Below, piece after piece: positions 16,538 through 25,700 of a stretch of 64,000 nt of DNA. A model generated the notes under the pieces. It saw only the letters and a program-made list of their open reading frames with translations. It was not told the origin of the DNA and ran no database searches. The translations under genes and the position numbers were made by a program. The first letter of the stretch is position 1; each line of letters starts with the position of its first letter. The stretch is taken from assembly GCF_003346865.1 (NCBI RefSeq), contig NZ_QDKL01000003.1, forward strand, positions 186,001 to 250,000. The letters run 5' to 3'. The DNA is from Halobacteriovorax vibrionivorans. GTDB lineage: Bacteria > Bdellovibrionota > Bacteriovoracia > Bacteriovoracales > Bacteriovoracaceae.

Positions 16538-16777
16538 CTCACTTGCTGAAGTAAACTTTTGTGACTTAAAAGCTTTTGATGGAATTCGATTCAGTAAAAA
16601 GTTTAATACTGATGATTTCTTGTATTTTTTATTCACATTCGGAAAGTGTGGCAAAGCACGCATTTTTGAGCTTTTAAAGGCATCCGAATATTCAAATACT
16701 AGATCACCATCTACATCCTCACGGATATAGCCAATCTCAATATTTTTGAACACTAGTGTATACACTTTTTCATTCAT
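16484..16777 (-). CDS. HipA N-terminal-subdomain protein (HipS-like)
   Basis: The 97-residue product matches the N-terminal subdomain of HipA: VYTLVFKNIEIGYIREDVDG (the 'couple-HipA' strand pair GxLxEDxxG), FEYSDAFKSS, LNFLLNRIPSK (compare fFxxLLPe or FFxsRiPs), and a C-terminal ELIGFGRKVGHSPIELV. In HipBST systems such a stand-alone subdomain, HipS, is the antitoxin for the small kinase HipT. ATG start with GAGG seven bases upstream. Unusually it is convergent with the kinase gene and overlaps its 3' end by 54 bases, instead of preceding it in one operon, so the transcripts are antisense to each other. Whether this pair interacts is inferred from domain complementarity. Confidence 0.65.
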   Translation of the reverse strand: MNEKVYTLVFKNIEIGYIREDVDGDLVFEYSDAFKSSKMRALPHFPNVNKKYKKSSVLNFLLNRIPSKAFKSQKFTSASELIGFGRKVGHSPIELVG

Positions 16778-17756
16778 GGTTTACCTCACCTAACATTATA
16801 GCATATCGTCATAAATATATAAATACTTAATCATAGACATGTGAAATCAACTACTTTCATAGTTGTTAGAATAAAACTACAGGGACTAGAAACCTAACTA
16901 TCTGTAATTACTTAGTGCACTTAAACAGCTCTACAACTCGATCCATAACAACCTCTTCACTAGGAAGAAAACTAGAGCCATCTGTAGTGCCTTTGTCGCA
17001 CACCAAAGGATAATGAATATTAATATTGGGTAAATAGAGAAGCGTTAGCAGAAATCTATAGTTCCAAAAATACAAAAAAGGGGAAACGCCTCAGCTTTAC
17101 TGGTTTCGCTTAAAAGTCTAGCCTTAGAAAAGGTACTTAAAAGTTACTCTACAGTCTATTTTTACGTTTCAGTAGCCTATGAATATTTAATGTTACAAAC
17201 TTAAGATCTAGCTACTAAACAAGAACTTAGTTAATAACCTTACCATGGAATTCGGCTACTTTTATCCCTTAACCCTTTAAAAACAGAACTGATTGATTTA
17301 GTAGCTCAATCTCGTATCTAAGCTTGGGTATTTAAACATGGCGTTCAAGATGAACCTCCTTGTTAAAAACATCTATTCATAGCAAGTATCGCTATGCATG
17401 TCAATAGAATAAGCTTAGCCTTCAATCTGAATCAATGTTAATTATTACAATTCAACTACGAATCCTTGGTCTTCTCGTCATAGCTCAGCAAATACTTTTA
17501 CATGATAGTGCCACTGTTTCTTTCATAATTTATAACAAGCTTAACATTAATCTAAATCTTGCTCTGATGCGACTATTCGTGCGACTTTTATGAGGAATAA
17601 TAGAAAATATAGAAATAATTCAACGATTGAAGAACACTTGAATCACCTATTATCATTAGAGCTTTAGCAATTTTAACAAATTGAGAAAATTGCTAAAATA
17701 TGTGCTTTAATAATATCAGTTATATCGGGTAAGGCATATGTTAACGTGTTGAAATG
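16778..17756. other. Gene-poor stretch with no intact coding sequence
   Basis: Every frame on both strands is broken by frequent stops. No tRNA, rRNA, insertion-sequence end or CRISPR array is recognisable. The only structure I see is the inverted repeat at 17663-17697. The base composition matches the preceding HipA-like gene (no GGCC), so this is probably decayed island DNA. Confidence 0.6.
17663..17697. repeat. 12-bp perfect inverted repeat
   Basis: TTTAGCAATTTT (17663-17674) and AAAATTGCTAAA (17686-17697) are separated by 11 bases. The stem is AT-rich and lacks a clean T-run, so it could be a weak terminator, a protein-binding site or an element remnant. Confidence 0.45.
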
Positions 17757-17855
17757 CTAAATCTTGTCACAAACCAAGCTTACAGCAGTAACTCTAGACT
17801 CATGATTTGATAAAATTAGCGTGCTAACTACGGCAAGTTTTAGATGATTTTTCAT
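17757..17855 (-). pseudogene. Remnant of a small exported-protein gene
   Basis: An ATG preceded by a strong GGGGGGA ribosome binding site opens a 32-residue frame (MKNHLKLAVVSTLILSNH...) that looks like a signal peptide and then stops. The leader and its G-run ribosome site closely resemble those of the next gene (17971-18474: GGGGGAG, MRNLTKFGIFVSICLLSAT). I read it as the 5' end of a paralogue whose body has been lost; a genuine micro-protein is the alternative. Confidence 0.35.
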
Positions 17856-17970
17856 AAGTTCCCCCCAGAATTTGAAAAATTACTATCATAGTGAATTTTT
17901 ACTACATATCATGTAATTTTGCCCCGTGGGTACTACGGCTAAAATTTACAAAATTTTTCATCAAATCTGA

Positions 17971-18474
17971 TTATTTCTTATTATAGTAATAATCATCGCT
18001 AAATTCTTTAACTTCAAAACATTCGATACGAAATAAGTAATGATCTGACTCTCCAAATGTTTTTCTATTATTAGCGTTATCATATGCTCTTGGACTATAG
18101 ATAACTCGTGGTGTGACAGGCCATGTTGCATCATCAATTGTAGTTGCATCGTGATCTGTTTCAACGGCCGACCATTTCAGGTATCCATTGCCACCAATAA
18201 AGACATTTGAAAACAATGAGCGATCATTGTCTAAATCAATTAATAACTTTATATCAGGGCCATATACGGCATTGTATTGCTCATGAAATACTGTATTTAA
18301 AAGACGCCCAGCATACGCACGATATGTGACTGGATTTACTTTTTTCTCAAAGATATCAACTTGGCAACGAAACGAGATATAATTTGTCGTTCCAAAATCG
18401 ATTGTTGCTGTATAAGCTGTTGCGCTTAAAAGACAAATAGAAACAAATATCCCAAACTTTGTAAGATTTCTCAT
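17971..18474 (-). CDS. Exported protein of unknown function (167 aa)
   Basis: I do not recognise this protein. The ATG is preceded by GGGGGAG. Residues 1-22 (MRNLTKFGIFVSICLLSATAYT) form a signal peptide. The mature protein is about 145 residues, rich in Asp, Asn and aromatic residues, with two Cys (about residues 37 and 151) that could form a disulfide. A compact beta-rich fold is plausible. GGCC words reappear in this gene, so it lies on the resident side of the island boundary. It is followed (upstream on the plus strand) by a short 5' remnant that may be a decayed paralogue. Its neighbour at 18560-19494 is also an exported protein, but the 85-base gap shows no sign of coupling. Confidence 0.7.
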   Translation of the reverse strand: MRNLTKFGIFVSICLLSATAYTATIDFGTTNYISFRCQVDIFEKKVNPVTYRAYAGRLLNTVFHEQYNAVYGPDIKLLIDLDNDRSLFSNVFIGGNGYLKWSAVETDHDATTIDDATWPVTPRVIYSPRAYDNANNRKTFGESDHYLFRIECFEVKEFSDDYYYNKK

Positions 18475-18559
18475 AACTCCCCCAACTATAAAAATTATTT
18501 AACAATTTTTATCGGAAATAGGAGAGACTTAACACTTAAAAAAAAGTAAAAATTCTTCT

Positions 18560-19494
18560 TTATTTATCTGTATTTCTTAAGTTTAAGTATAGAGATCCTC
18601 GAAATAACGTCATTGAGCCACTAATAACCTGTCCCTTCTTATATGGACAAGCACCGACAACATTTACTCCTTTCATCATTAATTCAGACTCAGATAATGG
18701 ATTGAAGTAACTTCCCATCCATGCATTTGGATATGCTGTGCGTACATGACAACCGAAGCTAGTCATTGTCACTTCTGTGATATCAGCAACGGCCTGTGCT
18801 TCTTCATAAATATATTCTTCATCGTATTCGTATCGATCACTTTGAAAGTCTTTAAACCAGCATGAAGGCCTTTTTTCATTAAATAGGCCGGCCCTTAACG
18901 TATCAACACGGCACTGCCCTTTTGGATAATCATTAAAGATCGTATATGGACTTATATGGGCCGTCTTATGATTGATATGAGCATTTTCTGAATAGATTAC
19001 AGATGCATCTCTTATGGCCGCTAAACCTCTTAGACAAAATCTATTATTATCACATTTTTCAATTAACTCTTGCTTGATATAACTTAGTGAATAATTGCTA
19101 TCATCAGTTTCTACAAAGTATTTCTTTAAGCATGTTCTTGTTGCAAAATAGTCTGACTGGCCTTCACTTGTGTACTTTTGTGTGGGCATTACTTTTGGGT
19201 ATCCACCTATTAGGTGTCCGATTTCATGACAAGTAACAAGGGCCAAAGCATCCGTACTTAAGTTTAAATTACGAGCAAAGCCACCATGAAAGCTAAATTG
19301 TGCTTACCATTCTTGTATGAGACAGAGGCATTTTCAGTTTCTGATTCCCAGTTAATATCCACAACTCTTTGAGTTGGAAGATCCTTATCATAGATTTCAA
19401 TTAATTTATTAATTGTTTGTGCAAACTCTCCTTGAGAAATTTGAGCTTGGATACTAAATGGCAAAATTAAAAGCATAAGAATAAGTGTTTTCAT
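18560..19494 (-). pseudogene. Exported zinc metallopeptidase (HEIGH type), interrupted by a frameshift
   Basis: Two adjacent frames make one gene. The first (19494-19264, 76 codons) has a signal peptide (MKTLILMLLILPFSIQA) and ends shortly after KNGKHNLAF. The second continues in another frame as FHGGFARNLNLSTDALALVT, then CHEIGHLIGG, with HExxH zinc ligands and SEGQSDYFA as the probable third (Glu) ligand, as in other secreted peptidases of this lineage. Restoring one T in the TTT at 19291-19289 gives a continuous protein of about 310 residues. The second frame on its own has only an implausible TTG start in mid-domain. Eight or more Cys suggest disulfides. The break may be a real mutation, a sequencing error, or less likely a -1 slip. 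If functional, the enzyme would degrade extracellular or prey protein. Confidence 0.7.
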
Positions 19495-19614
19495 AAATGC
19501 TTTTTATCACCAAAATCCCCTCTTTGGTATGTAGCTTGCAAATATAACAGTATAAAACGTTTATAAGGCCAATTTATGGCCATTTTGTCTAATAAAACGA
19601 CAGGAGTCGACCAA

Positions 19615-20718
19615 ATGTTAAACAACATCAAGCTATTACTAGGATTTTCACTAATTCTACTTATTTTTTCACCTGCTAATAGTCTCGCTTCATTTGGATC
19701 AAGCTGCCATATCAATAATGCGAGAGTTAATTACGTTCAAGAGCATGAAGGGAAGCTTTATATTGGATTTGAGAACCTTAGAGACAAGTCAGGACTAGTC
19801 TTTAATAATGCACAACAATTAACACCAACACAAGAGTCAATTAAAGAGATGCTTTTATGGGCATCACAAAGTAAGAATCGTTATTTTGATATCGAATTAG
19901 GTGGATATGCCTGTGCCTTAATAAGTGCAAATAGAGGAACGAGTCAGGTATACCTTTCATCTGAAGAAGCTATTTCTAGTATAAAAAGTGATAAGAATGA
20001 TGGCTGTATTTGTGATGTAACTAACACAAGTACACCTACTATGTTTATGCTTCCAACAATGAATGAAATTGGGGATATTCTTGAGCATATGGCCGGATTT
20101 AATGATGAGCAGATTGCTAACTTTCAAGGAGCTATGCTTGATATGTTTGCCAATATGAACCCGCAAAGATCCCAGGCAAATTCAATGGCCCTACCACTGA
20201 TCTTATTAGAGAAAATATCTCTTATGGGAGTCGAGAAGATTTCAAATACACAACTCGCCTACTTAGTTGGAACTTTTCAAGACCAATTAAAACCAAAGGA
20301 GCTTGAGCTCTTAGAAGATATTGTTAATCAAATCGATAATATAGAATTTAAAAAAGATCGCAAGGGAAATACTGTCGTTAAATTGAATACTTTCAATGGT
20401 GATATAAAAATCAGATCAGAAGATATACCAATGAATACACAAGAGCAGCGAGAGGCCCTTGCGGAAACTCTCCACTATGCAGAAATAGAAGATGGAGCAA
20501 CACTTATTTATGAAAAGTCTGATGGTCATATTGGACGATATAAGAAAGTAGAAATCGACGGGATTAAAGTCGAAGGGAACTTCCCTGTTATTGGAAATTT
20601 ACGAATTACACCTCGTCGAGCAACAATAAATTTAGATGACGATGACGTTCCCGCACAGGTAAAGGTAAGCTTTAAAAAGTTAGTTTCTGTGCCCTGGACA
20701 TTTGATATTAAGCAATAG
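19615..20718 (+). CDS. Exported protein of unknown function (367 aa)
   Basis: The ATG at 19615 follows AGGAG by eight bases; an ATG 13 codons upstream has no ribosome site and would bury the signal peptide. Residues 1-25 (MLNNIKLLLGFSLILLIFSPANSLA) are the leader. I recognise no domain. The mature protein begins SFGSSCHINN and has a second Cys cluster (CICD) near residue 137, so disulfides are possible. The middle (about 150-270) is helical and acidic; the C-terminal 100 residues look beta-rich, with repeated GxIKIRSEDIP- and GNLRITPRRATI-like strands. It is divergent from the frameshifted metallopeptidase and separated by a stem-loop from the aminotransferase gene, so it is probably its own transcript. 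Confidence 0.7.
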   Translation: MLNNIKLLLGFSLILLIFSPANSLASFGSSCHINNARVNYVQEHEGKLYIGFENLRDKSGLVFNNAQQLTPTQESIKEMLLWASQSKNRYFDIELGGYACALISANRGTSQVYLSSEEAISSIKSDKNDGCICDVTNTSTPTMFMLPTMNEIGDILEHMAGFNDEQIANFQGAMLDMFANMNPQRSQANSMALPLILLEKISLMGVEKISNTQLAYLVGTFQDQLKPKELELLEDIVNQIDNIEFKKDRKGNTVVKLNTFNGDIKIRSEDIPMNTQEQREALAETLHYAEIEDGATLIYEKSDGHIGRYKKVEIDGIKVEGNFPVIGNLRITPRRATINLDDDDVPAQVKVSFKKLVSVPWTFDIKQ

Positions 20719-20744
20719 GAGAGTTATACGCTCCCCTATTGCTT
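20710..20744 (+). terminator. Stem-loop overlapping the stop codon
   Basis: AAGCAATAGGAGAG pairs with CTCCCCTATTGCTT (13 of 14 bp) around a 7-base loop, with the TAG stop inside the left arm. No T-run follows on the plus strand, so it may stabilise the 3' end rather than act as a classic intrinsic terminator. Confidence 0.5.
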
Positions 20745-20822
20745 AAAAAATACCATTTACGCTATTCCTAAGTCATATTCTTTGTCATATAATGTGCTAA
20801 ACACATAAAATTGCGAGGAAAT

Positions 20823-21950
20823 ATGTCAATTAACGGCGTACCATTTATTACCCTAAATCGTTTCGAAAATGGCTTTCGTGAAGAATTCTTAGCTGGAGTA
20901 GAAACTCTATTTGATAACACACAATTTATTGGTGGACCTCAAGTTGCAAAACTTGAAGAAAAACTAAAAGAGAAAACAGAAGCAAAACATGTCGTTGGTT
21001 GTGCTAACGGTACAGATGCAATTCAAATTGCATTACGTGGTGTCGGTATTGATAAAGATGATGTTGTTCTAATTCCAGATATGACTTTTTGGGCAACATT
21101 TGAAGCTGTTGTTAATGTTAATGCCAAACCTGTTACAGTTGACGTAAGTCGTGAGACACTTCACTGGGATAAAGAAACTTTTAAAGAAGCTGTTGAAAAA
21201 TTTAAACCAAAGGCTGCTATTCTTGTTCACCTATATGGATGGGGTTGTCCAGACACGATGGAAATAAGAAAAATTGCGGAAGATAACGGAGTTATTCTAA
21301 TAGAAGACGGTGCTCAGTGCTTTGGAACTAAAGTTCATGGCGAGTCTCTACTAGGAAGCGCAAAAGTTGCAACAACAAGTTTCTATCCTGCAAAGGTCCT
21401 GGGAGCTTCAGGTGATGCGGGAGCAATCTTTTCAACAGATGAGCAAATTATTAATACTTGTCGTACTCTAATCAATCATGGTCGTACAAGCCATTACTCA
21501 CATGGACTTATTGGTTGGAACTCTAGAATTGGTGCTTACGAGTCACTATTTCTAAATATGTCACTTGAGCACATTGATGCAAGACTAGATTCAAGACGAA
21601 AAGCAGTTAAATACTATCAAGAAAACTTACAAGGCCTACCTTTAAAAATACAAGAAGTTCCTTCTCACGTTGAAGAGAATGGATATTGTAGTGTGGCCTT
21701 AATTGATCCAGATCTTAGAGGACCATTAATTGAATCACTAAAGGCGGCCAATGTCGGTTTTGGAACAATCTATCCAGGTGCAATGAGTAAGCAAGAAGCT
21801 GCTCCAAAGTATATGGCCGGATCAATTGATAATGGAAATGCGGACTATATAAGTAAGGCCGTACTAAACCTACCTTGTTACGCTTATATCACGGAAGAAG
21901 AATGCGAATATGTTTGCCAAGTAGTAAAGAAACACTTTTCAAATTCATAA
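20823..21950 (+). CDS. DegT/DnrJ/EryC1/StrS-family PLP aminotransferase
   Basis: The 375-residue product has the features of sugar aminotransferases of fold type I: GCANGTDAIQIALRG near the N-terminus, the aspartate-bearing LIEDGAQCFGT, and the PLP-binding Lys K191 in SFYPAKVLGASGDAGAI. The family transfers an amino group from Glu/Gln to keto-sugar nucleotides for lipopolysaccharide, capsule or glycan synthesis in the cytoplasm. The start is the ATG after GAGG; the TTG four codons upstream overlaps that site. No other sugar-nucleotide genes flank it, so the product sugar is unknown. The 3' end overlaps the next gene, a MipA/OmpV-like outer-membrane protein, by about 49 bases in another frame, suggesting co-transcription. 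Confidence 0.85.
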   Translation: MSINGVPFITLNRFENGFREEFLAGVETLFDNTQFIGGPQVAKLEEKLKEKTEAKHVVGCANGTDAIQIALRGVGIDKDDVVLIPDMTFWATFEAVVNVNAKPVTVDVSRETLHWDKETFKEAVEKFKPKAAILVHLYGWGCPDTMEIRKIAEDNGVILIEDGAQCFGTKVHGESLLGSAKVATTSFYPAKVLGASGDAGAIFSTDEQIINTCRTLINHGRTSHYSHGLIGWNSRIGAYESLFLNMSLEHIDARLDSRRKAVKYYQENLQGLPLKIQEVPSHVEENGYCSVALIDPDLRGPLIESLKAANVGFGTIYPGAMSKQEAAPKYMAGSIDNGNADYISKAVLNLPCYAYITEEECEYVCQVVKKHFSNS

Positions 21951-22747
21951 AATTATTGATTATAGGGCCTGCTCTCTTTGGACAGGCCTTAGTCTTTTCC
22001 AATGGTCGCACTGATCGCATCGATAATCTTGAAAAGCAACGATCAAAAAGGCCTGAGCCAACTAATCAGATAGGTCTGGGCTCAAGTATTTCGACATCTC
22101 TATATAAAGTTGGTGATAGTTTCGATATTCCAGTTGTTCCTTCAATCACTTATAATTACAAACGCTTCTCTTTTCGTGGAGTTGCCGCAAGTTTTAAGCT
22201 ACTTCCTCTAACAAGACTTACTCTAAAGCCAGACTTTAATAAAGTAGAGGCCGAAAAAGGAACTTATAATGAAGGACTAAGAGAGAGAAATCGCTCACTT
22301 GATCTAGGTCTAAGTTTCTTACTGCCTTCTAAGTGGTTTATGACAAGATTTTCTTATGAAAGAGATATCAGTGGTCGCTCTGAAGCAAATAAATACAGTG
22401 TCTCAGTTTCTAAGGCCTTCCAATTTGAACCTTGGAAAGGTGAAAAGATTAGCCTGCTGCCAGGTATTTCATATTCTCAACACTCTAAGGAATGGAGTCG
22501 TTATTATTTTGGAGTTACTGACACTGAAGCAAGGGCAGACCGACCGAAGTATACACCTGAAGATTCTCACCAATGGACATTACGATTGATAGGTAACTAC
22601 CCTATTACTGAAAAATATGTTTTAAATACATTTTATTCGTATACGGTATTTTCTTCGGCCGTAGAAGATAGCCCCTTAACTAAAAGAGGCTATCGTTCAA
22701 GTATATTTTTTGGGTTAAATTATATTTTAGGCAAGTCTACCAGATAG
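21902..22747 (+). CDS. MipA/OmpV-family outer-membrane protein
   Basis: The start most consistent with a signal peptide is the ATG at 21902, preceded by GAAGAAG and lying inside the aminotransferase gene. Residues 1-33 then form a leader (SKETLFKFIKLLIIGPALFG core). The rest is alternating-polarity beta strands ending GLNYILGKSTR, and the motif YYFGVTDTEARADRPKY matches the conserved YyGVs..EA region of MipA/OmpV proteins (beta-barrels; MipA bridges MltA and PBP1b in E. coli). About 280 residues is typical. The role here may be a small-molecule channel or a cell-wall scaffold; the family does not decide it. The overlap with the upstream gene implies one transcript. Confidence 0.75.
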   Translation: MRICLPSSKETLFKFIKLLIIGPALFGQALVFSNGRTDRIDNLEKQRSKRPEPTNQIGLGSSISTSLYKVGDSFDIPVVPSITYNYKRFSFRGVAASFKLLPLTRLTLKPDFNKVEAEKGTYNEGLRERNRSLDLGLSFLLPSKWFMTRFSYERDISGRSEANKYSVSVSKAFQFEPWKGEKISLLPGISYSQHSKEWSRYYFGVTDTEARADRPKYTPEDSHQWTLRLIGNYPITEKYVLNTFYSYTVFSSAVEDSPLTKRGYRSSIFFGLNYILGKSTR

Positions 22748-22754
22748 TAAGAAA

Positions 22755-25700
22755 TTACTTTAAGAACTCGTATGCTTTATGAGCAAAAAGAGCATCTGGT
22801 AGAATATATAAAGTCCAATCACTAATTTCACCATTAATAATCTTTAAATTATTTGTGTGGTATCTCTTTGCATAATAGCGTGAGAACGGACCAATATATG
22901 CTTCATTAAGCTCGTTTACGATTTGCTTAGCACGTTGCTTATAATTTACACCACTAGGCTGTTTAAGAGCTACAACCGAATCAATTGCATCAGCAATAAC
23001 TTTAGCAGCTGTCGCTATTTGCATAATTTCTGCACCTGTTGTTGAGTAATTATCATAATGAGACTTATTCTCATTTAATAGTGCAAGAGAGTCATAATTT
23101 GTTACAACTTTCTTTAAGCGGTGAACTAATGATCTCTTCGTTACATCGCTATTGTAATATAAGCGATCATAAACTGTGATAAAATCTTTTACTGTCTTAA
23201 CGTTTCCAGCTTTTACATCTTTAACGATTGCATTGGCCTCATTCATAATTAAAAATAGCTCATGCTTATCAACTGTAGATGGGTTAAATACCATTTTAAA
23301 ATCAAAGTTAATTGTTTTCTTTGTGTAATCAATTCCTACACCAACTTTTCTTCCCTTAAAGTTTTGGTCTTTAACAAGTAGTAAATCCCAGACAGGTCCA
23401 GCAAGACGTGGGTTAAGTTGAAGTAAGATATCATTCTTAGTAGTAAATACTTTTAAATAATTATTAAGAGCAAAACCAGCAAGAGTTGCACTTCCGTTTT
23501 CTCTACCAACAGGATTTAGCTTTGGCCCTGCAATTTTCAATACAAGCTTCTTTAAGTTTGAACCTATTAGTCCATTCTTAAGATTAACATCCCCTATCAT
23601 AGCGTTAAGAATAGACCCAAACAGTCCTGGGTTCTTAACCGATCGTCCAATAGACTCAAGTTCAATCTTTAGTAGAGTATTTCCTAGAAAGATTTCATCT
23701 GCATTCTTTTCAAGAAGCTCCTTCTTATTCTCATCCAAGGCAACAGCATGCAATTTAATACGTGCTGTAATTGATGAACGATTATTAATAATTTTATAAT
23801 TCTTAGCATCTCGATTAAAAATACTGTCAAATACTCTACGGCCAAACCAATTCTTCTTCTTTTCAATCTGGTTTAATGCAATCGATAGATAAAGTTGGTT
23901 ATCTCCTTGTGTTCTTACAGTCAGGTCTTCAAGAATATTAACGCTACCTTCCTCAAGTGTTGCAAGTTGTGCTTTTGCATCTCTAACTTGTGGCGCTATT
24001 GAAGCTGTTAAAATCGAATTAACCATTGATTCAAACTCTCTTAATTTAATTTTAAAAGAATAATCAACAGGGCCTTCATTCTTAACATTTCCGCTTGTTC
24101 CAACAAAAGTCAGACTATCTTTCTTTTCTTGGCGATTATAAATTGTATTTAAAAATTCCTTACTACGTACTCCATTACCTATCGCTAGATCTAGGTATGT
24201 CTTATCCATTAACTTGTCGAATATTGGCTCAATATTCCAAACCTGAATATTGTTTTGAGCATAGAGGATCTTCTCACTCAATATCTTTGGATCAAGGTTA
24301 ATTTGTAAACGTCCTGTATGACGATCGATACCTAATATATTGTTAAAGAATTCAACAAGATTCTCTTCAGTCATTTCTTCAGGAATCGACGTAAACGGCC
24401 CTTGTAGATCAAGTTTTTTAACTTCAATTAGTTTATCAACTGTTTTTACAGAGTTAATAGAAGCAAAGTTATTTTTAAAGCTTTCAAGTTTTCTAATTAG
24501 ATCTTCTTTAATCTCTTTTGGATCAGTTTTTTGCTCATCACCTTCTTTTGATGCAAGAGGATCACTAATTAAATATGTTTTTAAGATATTTGCAGTTGCA
24601 AGTTTTGTGAACTCTTCTAGAAAGTATCCTTTATCTGTCTTAGGTGTTAAATGAACTCGGCCTTGGCTTCCTTCACCTAGTACGGCCTCCTTAATATCAA
24701 GCTCTAAGACACCATTATCTCTCATATATACATATAGTGATAATTCAAATGGAACAGAGTCCCCATATGTCTTACTATCAAGTCTTATATCTGGATTATT
24801 AAAATCAATTCCTTCACCTTCAAGTCCCATCTCAAAAAGAGAATTTAACTCTAGATTAACTCTCCCTTTTAAAACAACACCTGGTAAGTGTGGTGCTAAC
24901 ACAACATTTAATTCTTTAAACAATGGTTCTTTTTCGATTAATTTAAAATCTCTAAAAAAGTTTGTGAATTGTGATACAGCATTTTGAGAAACACGAGTTT
25001 CAACAAATGGCATTGTCTTGGCCTTGCTTCCACCATTTCTATTTTCCATGTCAATAACATGTCTAAGTTTCAAGTCAGCAATGGATACTCTTAAAAACTC
25101 TTCAGCTGCGACAAAGAAGTTAATATTTGCTTTTTGTGGCTCATCAATAAAGTACAAGTCGTCTTTAGAAAGGGCCTTGCGAGCTTTTGAGATGAGAGTT
25201 GAGCGGATTTCATCAATAATTCTCTCTTCACGCACGTTCCAATTAAAAATACCTGTTGCTTCCATCAAGCGTGAGTGAAGCTTTGTTAATCTCGTTTCAA
25301 CGTCTTTATTAAAACCATAAGTAATATATTCTTGTTCTCTTAATTTAAGCAATTCATTAGCGGCAACTTTTCCAGCATCACGAATCCCTTTAATATAGCT
25401 AATTGATGGATTACCAATTCCGGCCTCCACCATAAAGGCAGCACCTTGAGCTGTTCCCTTCATTTTCTTTGGTCCAATATACCAAATCTGTAGATCTTCT
25501 AAGTCACTATAACGAGTGAATCCAGTAATTTTTGTAAAGTTAAAACGCGCACGTATGCGGTTGTCTTTAATCACAATATCTTGATTGTCGAATAATTCAC
25601 GAATCATTTTTGATAAGTCTTCATCAGAATAATCAGTTGGAGCTTTATGATCTGCTAGAAAATAATTCAATAGGCTTCGGTTTTTTAATAGTGCAGCTGT

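Noticed and set aside
17435..17593. A 52-codon hydrophobic frame on the plus strand in the gene-poor stretch
   Set aside because: No ribosome binding site, no recognisable pattern, and a length expected by chance in AT-rich DNA.
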